IMG/VR virus record: IMGVR_UViG_3300025294_000256
Span: 1 to 44,132 of that record
From: a virus
Direction: 5' to 3' (one strand)
DNA: 44,132 nt
Shown here: piece after piece, positions 22,944 through 33,549 of the stretch
Numbering within the stretch: position 1 is the first letter of the stretch
How the letters are laid out: each line of letters begins with the position of its first letter
Program-made: the position numbers and the translations under genes
The notes under the pieces: generated by a model
Database searches by the model: none
What the model was told of the DNA's origin: nothing
Seen by the model: the letters and a program-made list of their open reading frames with translations, nothing else

Positions 22944-25262
22944 ATGGCCGATAAGACGGACGATCTTGTAATTGGCGTCAGCACCGATTTGTCATCGGTA
23001 CAGCGTTCCATTCGCAAGCTCGATGGTGACATTGCGAAGTGGGGAGGCCAAATCGAGCGTCAGTTCGCTGCCGTTGGCAAGGGAATCGACCGGGCAATGC
23101 CGGCCGCTGTGCAGGACCGCATCAACAAGATGGTCGGAATCCAGACGGCGGCGACCAAGGAATGGACGGGAGCGCTTGCCGAGCAGGGAAAGGAGTTGGA
23201 GCGCCTTCGCGCACGCTTCAATCCTATGTTCGCGACAATCACCAGCTACAAGTCGGCAATCGGCGAGATACACGCTGCCCACCGTCTTGGCGCGATATCC
23301 GCGGACGAAATGGCCGCGGCAATCCAGCGCGAGCGTCAGGCCGCGCTCTCCTCCATCGCCGCGATCAAGCAGAGAAATGCTGCGCTGTCGGACACTACGA
23401 ACCAGCGTGGCGGACGCGGAGCTTTCAACACCTCAAACCTCGCTGCGCAGGGTTTCGATATCGTCGCCACGGCCGGCTTCATGCCCTGGTATACCGTCGC
23501 TTTGCAGCAGGGTCCGCAGGTTGCGCAGGTCTTCAACGATATCAGGTCCAGCGGTTCGGCCATCGGGCCGGCGGTATCATCTGCGTTCATGCAGTTGGTC
23601 AATCCGGTGTCGCTGGTCACGATCGGCGTCATCGCGGCCAGTGCAGCCGTCCTACAATACGGCCTCGACGTTTTCAGCAGCACCGAGGACTCGGCGGAAG
23701 CTCTTCAGAAGCAGGCTCAGCTTATCCAGCAAGTCGCCCAGCGTTGGGGCGAGGCGATACCAGCGCTGAAGGAATATGCCGACGAACTTCAGCGAGCGCA
23801 GGACGCGGCCCTGCTTGATCAAGGCGTTGCGGACTATAATGAGAAGACCCTTGCGGCCGTCCGCGCCTCGATTGAAGATGCTCGCGGGTCCATCGGCGCG
23901 CTCGTGCAGGATCTCCAGGCAGCCGGCGAAGATGCAAGTTCCGTCATGGCCTTGCAAGATGCCTTCAACCAGTTCGCCGTAGCGGCCGATAAGGGTGAGG
24001 TTAGCACCGATGATGTGAAGCGTGTCACCGACGCGCTCGCAGCCGCCATTGCGAGTTCCGGCATTCCCGCACTGGCCGACTTCGCCTCCATGTTCGATCA
24101 GGTTTCGGCCGCTGCGCTTGGTGCTGCTGGCAGCGTGCAGAAGATGGCGACCGTGGCTGGCCAAGCTCGGATGACGGATCCCACGACATGGCGCGGCGCA
24201 AAGCTGCGCGACCAGTCTGCCGATGGTCGTATCCAGGGCGAGAGCTTTCCTCTGCCGGAGAGCGGCCCCACGCCCGACCCGCGGCCATCCGAGCTCGGCA
24301 TGTATCCCGGCGGAACGTGGAACAAAGGTCGTTCCGGCGGCGCTAGGGCACCCAAGCGCACGGCCGACGACCGGTTCTTTGAGGACATAGAGGCCATCAA
24401 GCAGCGCACGGTTGCTCTGGCTGAGGAGTGCTCGCAGCTTGGCCTGTCCTATGAGGCACAGCAGAAGCGCAGGACCGCCTTCGACCTGGAGCAGAAGGCG
24501 CTCAGGGATGTTCGCGAAGAGGCGCGCAAGAAGGGTGATCAGGACTGGCGCAACGCGCAGCTTACTCCGGAGCAGATCCGGCAGATCGACGAAACGTCGG
24601 CCGCCTACGCCCGCCAGGCTGACGAACTGCGAAAAGCGCAGAACAATCTGGCTTTCCAGAAAGACCTGATGCGTGGCGCGCTTGGCGACCTCAAATCTGC
24701 TTTGGCGGATGGGAAGCTTGAATGGGAAGAGCTTGGCCAGGTTGCCGGCAATGTCCTCGACAAGATCACCGACAAACTTCTCGACGACGTTGTGAATGCC
24801 ATCTTCGAGGTTAACCGCGCCGGTTCCATGGGTGGGGGCGGCGGTGGAATTCTCAGCGGTATCCTCGGTCTCTTTGGCGGCGGCGGTGGTGGGTTCCAGG
24901 CCAACACGACACTCGGGAACTTCCTGAAGGGCATTCCGGGGTTTGATGGGGGTGGCCACACTGGAAATGGTGCCCGCGCAGGTGGAATGGATGGCAAGGG
25001 CGGCTTTCTTGCGATGCTGCACCCGCAAGAGACCGTCACGGATCACACGAAGGTCGCGGCCCGAACCTTACAAGCACCCCGCCTCGTGGGTTACGGCGAA
25101 GGACAAACTGTAAGTGCGCCAATCAACATTCGCATCGACGCTACCGGAGCCGATGCGGCGGGGTTGGCCCGCGTCGAGCGCCGGCTCGCCGCGCTCCAGC
25201 AGGAACTCCCCGGCACGATCGTTAAGACCGTGCAGGACGCGCAGAAGCGTAGGGGATTGTAG
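22944..25262 (+). CDS. Tail tape measure protein
   Basis: A 772-residue protein that sets tail length and travels with DNA ejection. It has a helical N-terminus (DLSSVQRSIRKLDGDIAKWG), a hydrophobic segment (VSLVTIGVIAASAAVLQYGL), long charged helices, a Gly-rich region (GGGILSGILGLFGGGG) and the C-terminal GFDGGGHTGNGARAGGMDGK and FLAMLHPQETV motif common to these proteins. ATG 22944 has AGGA 7-8 nt upstream. Confidence 0.92.
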   Translation: MADKTDDLVIGVSTDLSSVQRSIRKLDGDIAKWGGQIERQFAAVGKGIDRAMPAAVQDRINKMVGIQTAATKEWTGALAEQGKELERLRARFNPMFATITSYKSAIGEIHAAHRLGAISADEMAAAIQRERQAALSSIAAIKQRNAALSDTTNQRGGRGAFNTSNLAAQGFDIVATAGFMPWYTVALQQGPQVAQVFNDIRSSGSAIGPAVSSAFMQLVNPVSLVTIGVIAASAAVLQYGLDVFSSTEDSAEALQKQAQLIQQVAQRWGEAIPALKEYADELQRAQDAALLDQGVADYNEKTLAAVRASIEDARGSIGALVQDLQAAGEDASSVMALQDAFNQFAVAADKGEVSTDDVKRVTDALAAAIASSGIPALADFASMFDQVSAAALGAAGSVQKMATVAGQARMTDPTTWRGAKLRDQSADGRIQGESFPLPESGPTPDPRPSELGMYPGGTWNKGRSGGARAPKRTADDRFFEDIEAIKQRTVALAEECSQLGLSYEAQQKRRTAFDLEQKALRDVREEARKKGDQDWRNAQLTPEQIRQIDETSAAYARQADELRKAQNNLAFQKDLMRGALGDLKSALADGKLEWEELGQVAGNVLDKITDKLLDDVVNAIFEVNRAGSMGGGGGGILSGILGLFGGGGGGFQANTTLGNFLKGIPGFDGGGHTGNGARAGGMDGKGGFLAMLHPQETVTDHTKVAARTLQAPRLVGYGEGQTVSAPINIRIDATGADAAGLARVERRLAALQQELPGTIVKTVQDAQKRRGL

Positions 25263-25264
25263 GC

Positions 25265-25882
25265 ATGCCGATCACTTTTCCGCGCGAGTTGCCCGATGTC
25301 GGTTACGCCACAGCCGATGTGATGCTCAGCGAAGGTGTTTCAGCCTCGCCGGCTGCCGGCGGCCTGATCAACTACACTCAGGTCGCTCCGGCGGTCTGGG
25401 AGGCCAGTCTTACGACCCGGCCGTTGCTCCTGTCACAGTTCGCCGAGCTTGAGGCGTGGTGGATGTCCCTGCGTGGCGGCCTGCGATCGGTGCTCTTTCG
25501 GCATCCCCAAGTTTGCTATCCGAAAGCGCATTGGCAGGATCACGATCCGGCCGACGATCCGGGCAGTCTCGTGAGCGTTGCTGATGGCAATGTCCTTTCG
25601 GTGAACAGTGTCGACGCCGGCCTGGTGCTGTCGCCGGGCGATCGTATCGGCCTTGAGCGATCAGGCCGCTACTACGTCGGGCGGGTCACGGAAGCCTCGG
25701 GCTCCGGTACGACACGCACCATCACCGTCGAGCCGCCGCCGTTCGCCACAGTCGCGCAGGCCGGAGCCGTGGTGCGTTTCGCCAAGCCGGCCATTCTCAT
25801 GCGCCCCGTGCCCGACAGCTTTCAGGCGCCACGCAACGGGCGATTCTATACCGTCTCCTTCAAGCTGGTGGAGAGTGCCTGA
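25265..25882 (+). CDS. Distal tail protein
   Basis: A 205-residue beta-rich protein (ITFPRELPDVGYATADVMLS; ELEAWWMSLRGGLRSVLFRH; SFQAPRNGRFYTVSFKLVES). It occupies the distal tail (Dit-like) position, directly after the tape measure. It starts 3 nt after the preceding stop and overlaps the next start. Confidence 0.75.
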   Translation: MPITFPRELPDVGYATADVMLSEGVSASPAAGGLINYTQVAPAVWEASLTTRPLLLSQFAELEAWWMSLRGGLRSVLFRHPQVCYPKAHWQDHDPADDPGSLVSVADGNVLSVNSVDAGLVLSPGDRIGLERSGRYYVGRVTEASGSGTTRTITVEPPPFATVAQAGAVVRFAKPAILMRPVPDSFQAPRNGRFYTVSFKLVESA

Positions 25883-26532
25883 TGCTCTCGAATGACGTCA
25901 AAGACCTATACGACGCCGGGCGGATTTCCACGCGCCAGATGATCCGGCTGGACTTCGGCACGGGCACCTATGGCTTCATCGCCGATAAGGATGCCCTCAC
26001 CCATGCCGGCCTGACCTATCAACCGTTCGGCCTGATCGAGGTTTCGGACCTCGGCGGTGGGCTCGGCACCTCGGCCGACGGCAATTTCACGCTGCGCCTG
26101 GCGGAAAGCAGAGACTTCGGCCTCACGCCGGAGATGCTGACCGAGATCGAGAACGAGGATTATCGCGACCGGCCGGTGCGCGTCATGGATGCGCACTTCC
26201 ATCCCGATACCGGCGCGCTGTTGCAGGTCGAGACTGTCGCGCGCGGCTACGTCGACACGATCCAGCATCATTTCGGGCCGGATGGCGGCGCCTATATCGA
26301 GGCGGCCTGCGAGGGCCGGCAGCTCGACTATAGCCGGAAGAACGGCCGGTATCGGTCCATCTCTGACCAGAAGCGCCGCGATCCCGGCGACAGGTTCTTC
26401 GAACATGCGGCAACGGCGGGCCGGCTGGAACTGATCTGGGGCCGTGCCGGGCCATCCGGTGCGCAGCCCTCGCCAAATCGCGGGCAGTGGGCCGGCTCGG
26501 TCAAGAGCGGCTTCCTCGGATTGTTCAGGTAG
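25882..26532 (+). CDS. Tail protein (DUF2163-like)
   Basis: A 216-residue protein (MIRLDFGTGTYGFIADKDAL; FTLRLAESRDFGLTPEMLTE; YIEAACEGRQLDYSRKNGRY) similar in layout to the baseplate-hub proteins of GTA-like phages. The DUF2163 assignment is tentative. It lies in the conserved tail-tip cluster between Dit-like and hydrolase-like genes. Confidence 0.7.
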   Translation: MLSNDVKDLYDAGRISTRQMIRLDFGTGTYGFIADKDALTHAGLTYQPFGLIEVSDLGGGLGTSADGNFTLRLAESRDFGLTPEMLTEIENEDYRDRPVRVMDAHFHPDTGALLQVETVARGYVDTIQHHFGPDGGAYIEAACEGRQLDYSRKNGRYRSISDQKRRDPGDRFFEHAATAGRLELIWGRAGPSGAQPSPNRGQWAGSVKSGFLGLFR

Positions 26533-26537
26533 GAATC

Positions 26538-26942
26538 ATGCGACATCCAGACTGGTTGAACCGCCTCAACAAAGTTGTGGCGGCCCATCAGGCATTGCCT
26601 GCGCAGTACGGTCTTTCCGACTGCTACATCATCGCCGACGACGCGGTTGAGGCCGTGACGGGCAAGACGATGCATGGCGCGGCCGCCCGCCGCTACAAGA
26701 CGCCGGCCGGCGCCGGCAAGCAGCTGCGCAAGCGCGGCTTTGAAACCGTTCGCGATGCCTTCGCGGCTCGCTTTGCCGAGATTCCCGTGCTGATGGCCCA
26801 GCGCGGCGATATCGGCGTCTACGACAATAATGGCGAGATTTCCGGCGGCGTTTTTACGGCCGTCGGCTTCATGACGCGCGGCACGCAGGAAATCGTGTTC
26901 CTGCCGCCGACCGCCGTTCTCGCCGCATTCCGGGTGGAATAA
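26538..26942 (+). CDS. DUF6950-like tail protein, NlpC/P60-related
   Basis: A 134-residue protein. The segment YGLSDCYIIADDAVEAVTG resembles the Cys-containing helix of NlpC/P60-type tail hydrolases, and QRGDIGVYDNNGE resembles the following strand. A clear catalytic His is not visible (AVGFMT), so it may be inactive. GTAGGAATC precedes ATG 26538. It overlaps the tail-tip gene by one base. Confidence 0.7.
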   Translation: MRHPDWLNRLNKVVAAHQALPAQYGLSDCYIIADDAVEAVTGKTMHGAAARRYKTPAGAGKQLRKRGFETVRDAFAARFAEIPVLMAQRGDIGVYDNNGEISGGVFTAVGFMTRGTQEIVFLPPTAVLAAFRVE

Positions 26943-29372
26943 TGGGTTTTCTCGCTCCCGTCATCGGCGCCATCGGCTCGTTCTTTGGCGGCCTCGGCAT
27001 CATCGGCAAGCTGGTGCTTGGCATCGGCCTCCAGCTGATCAGCGCAAAGATCCAGAAGAATCGCGCCAAGAAAGCCGAACAGCAGGCCGGCGGCGTGCAG
27101 TTCGAAATTCAGTACGGCGAGAATGTCCCCCGCCAGGCGGCGTGCGGCCTCGTCGGGATCGCGGGCCACGATTGCTATGCCAACTCCTACGGCGATGCGA
27201 ACAAGATCCTGCAGCAGGTCTACGCGTTCTCCGATTTCCCGTGCGATGGGGCTCTCGCGGATCTGGGCGGGCGGAAAGCGCCTGTCCCTGACCCATGAAG
27301 GCGACGGCTACTACACGGTGAACAGCGGCGATTATGCCGGCTTGATGGCCTTCCGTTTCTACGACGGCACGCAGTCGGCCGCCGACAGCAGACTGATCAA
27401 TGGCGCAAACCCGTCCGGACGCTGGACCGCGAACCACGTCGGAACAGGCGTCTGCTACATCGTGGCCTATCTGACCTACGACCAGGAGCGCCTTGCTCAG
27501 CCGCCGCAATTCTTCTTTGAGATCCGCGGTGCGCGGCTCTACGATTTCCGCAAGGATTCCACAGCCGGCGGCGTCGGTCCGCATCGCTGGGGCGATTACT
27601 CGACCTATGAGTGGACCGAGAACCCCGTTGTCATGGATTACAACTATCGCCGGGGCTTCTCGGTCAACGGCGACATGTTCCTTGGCATGGGCATGTCGCC
27701 GGTTGATCTGCCTGTTGATCGCTATGCCATCGCCGCCAACATCTGCGATGAGACCGCGGCCTATGGAAAGCGTAGCCGCTGCTCGATCATCTTCGACGCC
27801 GACCTTGAGCACGGCGATAACATCGACGCCGTCATGCAGTCCTGCGGCGGCATTGTCGTCGATAGCGTTGACGGTTCCTGGCCGCTCATCGGAACGGATC
27901 AGCCGATTGTCGAGACAATCACCGACGAAGATCTGATCAGCACCGAGCCGGTTCGCTTCCAAAAGTACAAGTCGCAGGCCGATATCGTGAACTCGGTACA
28001 GGGCACCTATCCCGAACCGGCGAATATGTGGTCGCCGGTCGGCTACGACACGCAGACGAATGCCTCTCAGGTCGGGCTCGATCGGCGCACGCGGGATTTC
28101 AACCTCAATTTCACGACGGTTCCCTATAAGGCGCAGGCCAACCAGCTGGCGGCGATCTACTACAAGGAGAACCGGTATGAGGCCACGGCTGAGATCGTCG
28201 TGCGACCGCGCTTCCAGACGATCAAGGCCGGCGACTGGATCCGCTGGAACTCCGCGCGCTACGGCGACCGCGTTTACATGGTCGCCAACCGCTCCATCAA
28301 GGCGCTGACCAGTGACGGCCCGCGCAATGTCGTCCTCTCGCTCGTCGAGCGCAATGGTGCGATCTATGACAGCGTTGGTGTCCTGCCGCCCGAGATCCCG
28401 TTTCCGCCCGGCGAGCCGGAATATGCCAACGAGCTGCCGGACTATGCCGTCATTCCGGTGAAGGCCATCGGCGCGGACGGCCGTAGCTATGCCGCGTTTC
28501 GCATATCTTGGTCGACGATCGCGGACCCGACCGTCACGGCCATTGAATTCCAGTGGCGTATCAAGACCGAGCCGACGAACATCTTCACCCGCACGGTTCA
28601 GGCGGATTCGCTTATCGCATTCATTCAGGAAGGTATCCTAAGCCTGACGGAATACGAATTCCGCTACCGGGTGATTGTCGATGGCCGTCCGGCGCCCGGT
28701 TTCGTCGACTGGATCGACGTTACCTCGATCGACGGCGGTAATGCCGATCTTGAGGTTGGCCTTTCCAACCTGAAGAAAGATGTCGTCGACCGGTTCAAGG
28801 ATCTCCAGAAGGGCCTTGACGACACCCGGTCGCTACTTGAGCAGATCCTGACCGATCAGCAGCTTCACGGCGCGATATCGGAAAGCGCGCGCCGGCGCCT
28901 GGCGGTCGAAGTCGGCCGAAACCGTGCGGCAGTTGACGAACAGATTGTCGTCGTCGCGGGAGAACTTGAGGCGCTGGCCGAGCAGATCACCGATGTCACG
29001 GTGGCTGTCGATGACCGCTTTGCGCAGGGTCGCATTCGCTTCACGGCTGCCGCCGACCAGGCCGGCGCGCTAGCGCGCTTCTCGGTGCAGCTGCGTGTGT
29101 CGGAAGGCGACGCCTGGAACGATTCCGGCTTCTATCTCCAGATCATCGACGCCGGCGGGGTGATCCAGTCGGAGTTCGCTGTCATGGCTGACCGGTTCGT
29201 TGTGCTCAACCCCGGCGACCTCAACAGCAACTTCCTGCCGCTCGTGTTCGAGGGCGGGGAACTCAAGCTTCAGATCGCGAATATCGGCCTGGTGCGGTCC
29301 GGGCGCCTGCTTTCGCAGAACAACAAGGTCGATTTTGACCTGAATAACGGACGATTGATCTTCAAATCATGA
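26942..29372 (+). pseudogene. Tail tip / host specificity protein (J-like), frameshifted
   Basis: This is the central tail fibre/tip protein, about 809 residues if intact. The N-terminal part (MGFLAPVIGAIGSFFGGLGI; FEIQYGENVPRQAACGLVGI; YAFSDFPCD) runs in one frame and stops at 27296-27298. The rest (LSRIWAGGKRLSLTHEGDGY onward, including FEIRGARLYDFRKDSTAGGV) continues in the +1 frame to 29372. Deleting one G from the G4 run at 27248-27251 joins them seamlessly (DGLSRIW). Downstream domains include TipJ-like, fibronectin-like and coiled-coil regions. An ATG at 27246 could start the second part, but it has no Shine-Dalgarno. A sequencing error in the homopolymer is the main alternative to true inactivation. 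Confidence 0.8.
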
Positions 29373-30934
29373 CCCAGACGCTCATTGGCTTCGACTATGC
29401 CGGCGTGCCCTGCGTGAAGATCACCAAGGGCGACATCGATCCAGCAAACGAGCCCGACAGCAATGTCGGGTCCTTCCTCTACAATTCGAAGTGGGCGAAG
29501 GATTACAAGATTGCAGGGATCGACCTAATTCCGCAGGTTGGTTCCACAACCTTCTACCCATCCGGAGCGGGGCTCAGCAATTACACGAAATATGCCATCC
29601 GCAACACGAGCGCGAAGGCCGACACACAGCAAACGTACTTCCGGTCTGGCCACTTCCCGGATCTGAACTACGCCATCCCCCTTGTCGACATAAAGGCTCG
29701 ACGAATTACCAATGACCGGTTCGTTTCGGGGCAGCTCCAGCGACTTATCTACGGTCCCGAGTTGAGTGGCGCGCGACGAAACGGTGTGTGGTATCAACCC
29801 GCCGAGACCCTTTTCGGCTGGGGAACCGGGATGACGGTTTACTATCCGTCGTCCACCGGCTCCATATCGTCCGGCACTGTGATCAACAGCACGTTCAGGA
29901 ATGATGACGACACGCCCGACGGCGAATCCTTTTACTACAATCTGTCGCTTTGGGACCTGCCCGGAAACAATGTGCCGATAACCGACGGGGCGCCCGTCGT
30001 GCCGATCGCGGACGCGACGGTTATCCAGATCGACAACGCCGGCGCGCGCGTCGCGAAGCCCGGCTTTGACCTGAACAATATAACAAGGCCGTCGCAGCTG
30101 GCGTTCGATTCCGCGCGAAGTCCGACGAAGATCATCGGATCAGGGGATATCGCCTGCCCGGTCGGGGTGACGAACTACGATATCGGCGTGACGATCCCGC
30201 CGAATGCGCAGGCCGACGTTCACTTCTACTCCGGCTCGACGATCGCCTATCCCATGAACCCGACGGGCACGACGGACCAGTTGTTTGGCGCGGAGTACTG
30301 GTTTCAGGGGAGCCTTATACGCTTCAACAATCCGAACTCCGCCTGCCGCGCGCGCTTCGTCATCTATGCCAACAGCACCCAGGCTGTCAGTAGCGGCAAC
30401 AACGACGTGCTCCGGCAATTCGAGGAGAACGGCGAAAACGTCGTGCAACTGTTGCGGCCGGGAGCGGCAGACCCGCCAAGGTTTGCCGATATCGTCGTCG
30501 ATAGCCGTTGGCCATGCATCCAGATCCTGGCGGAGGGCTATATCCCTGTCGGGACCGGCATTCTGACACACACCATCAACTTCAATGCGGCCGGCTGCTT
30601 CCCGATGGTGAAGTACACCACGGTTCATGGAGCCGGGTCTTTCGGGCAGAATATCGGGGCCGGCAATGTGGATAGCTGGAGCGCTCGCGCCAGGGTGCCG
30701 TTCTTCTCTCGATGCGCCGTTCGCAATGGGGCGTCATGGGAGGGCAACATCTGCGGCAACGCCACTTGGTGCACTCTGACGCAGAGTCAGGCGGTCTTCC
30801 GGACCTACCGGGGGCAGCCGTTGCGGCTGGAGTACTTCACCGCCACTCAGTACACCAACCGAAACCCGGATGTCCTGTACGACACCAACCCGGTGGTTGG
30901 CATCCGCTACTACATCCTCGGCATTCCGGCCTGA
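29369..30934 (+). CDS. Tail structural protein, probable fibre or tip component
   Basis: A 521-residue beta-rich protein (MTQTLIGFDYAGVPCVKITK; TFYPSGAGLSNYTKYAIRNT) with many Asn, Gly and Ser residues, coupled to the tail-tip gene by ATGA. Repeated aromatic-rich strands and position suggest a virion surface protein. No named domain is recognised. Confidence 0.65.
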   Translation: MTQTLIGFDYAGVPCVKITKGDIDPANEPDSNVGSFLYNSKWAKDYKIAGIDLIPQVGSTTFYPSGAGLSNYTKYAIRNTSAKADTQQTYFRSGHFPDLNYAIPLVDIKARRITNDRFVSGQLQRLIYGPELSGARRNGVWYQPAETLFGWGTGMTVYYPSSTGSISSGTVINSTFRNDDDTPDGESFYYNLSLWDLPGNNVPITDGAPVVPIADATVIQIDNAGARVAKPGFDLNNITRPSQLAFDSARSPTKIIGSGDIACPVGVTNYDIGVTIPPNAQADVHFYSGSTIAYPMNPTGTTDQLFGAEYWFQGSLIRFNNPNSACRARFVIYANSTQAVSSGNNDVLRQFEENGENVVQLLRPGAADPPRFADIVVDSRWPCIQILAEGYIPVGTGILTHTINFNAAGCFPMVKYTTVHGAGSFGQNIGAGNVDSWSARARVPFFSRCAVRNGASWEGNICGNATWCTLTQSQAVFRTYRGQPLRLEYFTATQYTNRNPDVLYDTNPVVGIRYYILGIPA

Positions 30935-30960
30935 CGGCCAACCTAGGGGAACCCCTTCAC

Positions 30961-32871
30961 ATGACAGCACTCCATTACTCGGCGGGGACCGTGTCCCTGA
31001 CGGCCGGCAGCGCCGTGGTTACGGGCATCGATACCGCCTGGGCGATAGCACTGCTCAAGGGCGGCGAGATCTTCGTCCAGGCGCCGGGCAACCCGCTGCC
31101 GATCGAGACGATCGACAGCGATACACAGATCACCTCCGCACTCGCCTGGACCGGCGAGACGGGTGTCTATGAATACGTGCTGCGCGTCGCCACGACCTAC
31201 GACCAGCAGATTGCCAAGAACGCAGAAGTGTTCGCGCAGCTGCGCGCCGAGATCGAGGCAGGCACGATCTGGAAGTTTGATGTTTCCGGCGTGCTTGCCG
31301 ATCGCGACACATACGATACCCGGCCAAGGCATTTCAGTTTCCTCGAGTTCGACGATCCGAATGCTTGGCTGTGGGTGAAGGCTTCGAACCTTGAAGGGGA
31401 TTGGGCTGGGCCCTTCGCGTATGGCGTCGGGCCTGCGGGTCCAGCTCCATCGTTGACGTTCTCTCCTGTTGTCACGGGGGTGCCGGGAACGCCGGCCGGC
31501 CTGACCGTGACGGGCAGCGGCCCTTACAATCTGGCCTTTACAATCCCGGCGGGCCTGACGGGGCTACGCTGGCGTGGGGCGTATAATGCCGGCACGTCCT
31601 ATCTTGAGCGCGATGGCGTTCGCGATAACGGCTCGACATGGATTGCGCTTCAGGACACGCTCGGCAACGCGCCGCCGGTCCTGCCGGCGACATCGAATGC
31701 CTTCTGGGAGCTTGTCGCTGCCAAGGGCCTCGACGGGACGGGAACTGGCGATGTCGTCGGCCCCGCCAGCGCGATCAATGGGCGGCCTGCGGTCTTCGAC
31801 GGAACGTCCGGAAAGCTGCTTCGGGAAGGCCCGACGCCGTTTAGCGGTGCCTATGCCGATCTCTCCGGCAAGCCGACCCTCGGCGCCGCCGCCTCTATGA
31901 ACGTTGGGTCAACTGCCGGCACGGTCGCGGCCGGCGATGATCCTCGCTTCACGTCCGGTGGCAGCACCCGCAACGAGGCCCTTCTGGCGCTTGAGATCGC
32001 CGACCTGAAGGGAAGCCGGCTCGGCATGATCGGCGGTGTTGCCGATGCGTTCGATGATGAGGCCGGAGTGGATACCGTCGGGTCGGTCAATGCTGCCTAT
32101 GACGCGGCGAATGACTGGTACATGCCCGTCGCGCCGGCGTCGCAGACCGACGGCAACGGAAGCTCCACCACGGGTGCCTCACTCTTCACCTTGATATCGC
32201 GCGTGTTTGCCCTGCGAAACGGCGAGAAAATGGTGTCCATCGGCGTCCAGACGAACGTCGCAAACGACGTGACCGTCAAGATCGTGCAGCGGAATTCGGC
32301 GACGAACTACACGGTCCTTCAGTCTCACACATTTGCTCACCCGGGCGGTGGCTGGTTCGACTTCGTGCTGCCGGCGCCATTCGACGTACCGGCATCCGGC
32401 ACGTTTCATGTGGGTGCCGTCCAGATACAGGGTCAAACGATCCTCACGCGGTCGGCAGCTCGCACATATCTGGCAGGAGATGCCCCCGTCGGACCCGCCA
32501 CATCGGGGTGGACGGAAGACAGTTCCGGCGCTAGGCCGATGCGCGCAGCCTACCTGCCAACGAACATGATCCTCAAATCGGTGTCCTACACGGCTCAGGT
32601 TGCGCCGACCAAAGGCAGACTGTCATTGCAGATCGCGTCGGGCGCGCCAACGATCAATGTCGATCTGTTGGCGGACATCTCGCGCGACGGCGGCATCACC
32701 TGGACGACGGCCAATCTCGCCGTAGCGTCTTCCTTCTCCGGGATAGACGTGTTCGAGGCGCAGAACATCGACATTGCCGCGCAGCCGTCGGGCACCGCGA
32801 TGCAATGGCGCGTGAGAACCCAGAATAACAAGCTGATCGCCGTTTCAGGCATCGTCATGCAGTGGAGCTGA
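30961..32871 (+). CDS. Tail fibre protein, likely receptor binding
   Basis: A 636-residue modular protein. The N-terminal adaptor (YSAGTVSLTAGSAVVTGIDT) is followed by a short collagen-like GPAGPAP / GVPGTPAG stretch, a carbohydrate-binding-like module (RWRGAYNAGTSYLERDGVRD), the fibre motif YADLSGKPTLGAAASMNVG then GTVAAGDDPRFT, and a C-terminal beta-sandwich (NMILKSVSYTAQVAPTKG). It is probably trimeric and contacts the host surface. ATG 30961 is chosen; upstream reading is a shadow of the previous gene. Confidence 0.82.
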   Translation: MTALHYSAGTVSLTAGSAVVTGIDTAWAIALLKGGEIFVQAPGNPLPIETIDSDTQITSALAWTGETGVYEYVLRVATTYDQQIAKNAEVFAQLRAEIEAGTIWKFDVSGVLADRDTYDTRPRHFSFLEFDDPNAWLWVKASNLEGDWAGPFAYGVGPAGPAPSLTFSPVVTGVPGTPAGLTVTGSGPYNLAFTIPAGLTGLRWRGAYNAGTSYLERDGVRDNGSTWIALQDTLGNAPPVLPATSNAFWELVAAKGLDGTGTGDVVGPASAINGRPAVFDGTSGKLLREGPTPFSGAYADLSGKPTLGAAASMNVGSTAGTVAAGDDPRFTSGGSTRNEALLALEIADLKGSRLGMIGGVADAFDDEAGVDTVGSVNAAYDAANDWYMPVAPASQTDGNGSSTTGASLFTLISRVFALRNGEKMVSIGVQTNVANDVTVKIVQRNSATNYTVLQSHTFAHPGGGWFDFVLPAPFDVPASGTFHVGAVQIQGQTILTRSAARTYLAGDAPVGPATSGWTEDSSGARPMRAAYLPTNMILKSVSYTAQVAPTKGRLSLQIASGAPTINVDLLADISRDGGITWTTANLAVASSFSGIDVFEAQNIDIAAQPSGTAMQWRVRTQNNKLIAVSGIVMQWS

Positions 32872-32874
32872 GAC

Positions 32875-33204
32875 ATGGCACCGAAAACATGGGGTAACGT
32901 CGTCGCTGAGGGCTACGTGCCAGCCGAGATTTCCCGGCGCCAATTTTTTCAGGAGCTGGCAAACCGCGATATGATCACCAAGGAAGAGGCGCTGGCGGCG
33001 ATCACCGTCGGTACGCTGCCGGCGGCTTTTGATGTCCTCGTTTCGGCAATCCTCGACGAGGATATCGAATGGCAGGCCCGAATGCTGCTCGCGGGTGCGA
33101 CAACGTTCATGCGGGCAAACTGGTTCGTCGACTACTTTGCCACCATGCAGGGTTTCCCGTCGCCCTACATGGACGACTTCTGGCGATCTGCGGCGCTGAT
33201 TTAA
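32875..33204 (+). CDS. Small protein after tail fibre
   Basis: A 109-residue helical protein (RRQFFQELANRDMITKEEAL; TLPAAFDVLVSAILDEDIEW; FMRANWFVDYFATMQGFPSP). Its position 4 nt after the fibre gene suggests a fibre-assembly or tail accessory role, but no family is recognised. Confidence 0.65.
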   Translation: MAPKTWGNVVAEGYVPAEISRRQFFQELANRDMITKEEALAAITVGTLPAAFDVLVSAILDEDIEWQARMLLAGATTFMRANWFVDYFATMQGFPSPYMDDFWRSAALI

Positions 33205-33440
33205 CCACGCGGACGGCGAACGCCTTCACTGATTTCGGCCAAAAGGCCGACAATGATGCAAACAAACATCACATAGAGGCCTCGGTCGATATGTTCACCC
33301 GCGGTGCCTTTCCCCAGATAACGCGGAATCGCCCCCGCTGGCGAAATTTCCATCGCTACGAGCATAGCCGTTAGAAACCTGGCACCTCCTGCAACTAGGC
33401 CCAATACCGCGACTACTTTCGCAACTTTTGTGAAAAACAT
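33201..33440 (-). CDS. Small membrane protein (cargo), 79 aa
   Basis: Two hydrophobic segments (VAKVVAVLGLVAGGARFLTA; LYVMFVCIIVGLLAEISEGV) flank a short polar loop. AAGAGG lies about 7 nt before ATG 33440. It faces the late operon between the fibre and lysozyme genes. It could be a small holin-like or superinfection-exclusion protein, but the orientation argues for expression in the lysogen. Confidence 0.6.
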   Translation of the reverse strand: MFFTKVAKVVAVLGLVAGGARFLTAMLVAMEISPAGAIPRYLGKGTAGEHIDRGLYVMFVCIIVGLLAEISEGVRRPRG

Positions 33441-33549
33441 GTGCAGACCTCTTCGCTTGCAATGGAAGATGAAGAGCAATGCATAACGCTCTCTCGCTTC
33501 AAGGTCGCTAGCGCCAGGCGCAAAACTTACAAAAAAGAGGACACCAACC

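Noticed and set aside
23652-25046. A 464-codon minus-strand frame
   Set aside because: It is antisense to the tape measure gene. Length comes from high GC and low stop frequency, and there is no Shine-Dalgarno or domain.
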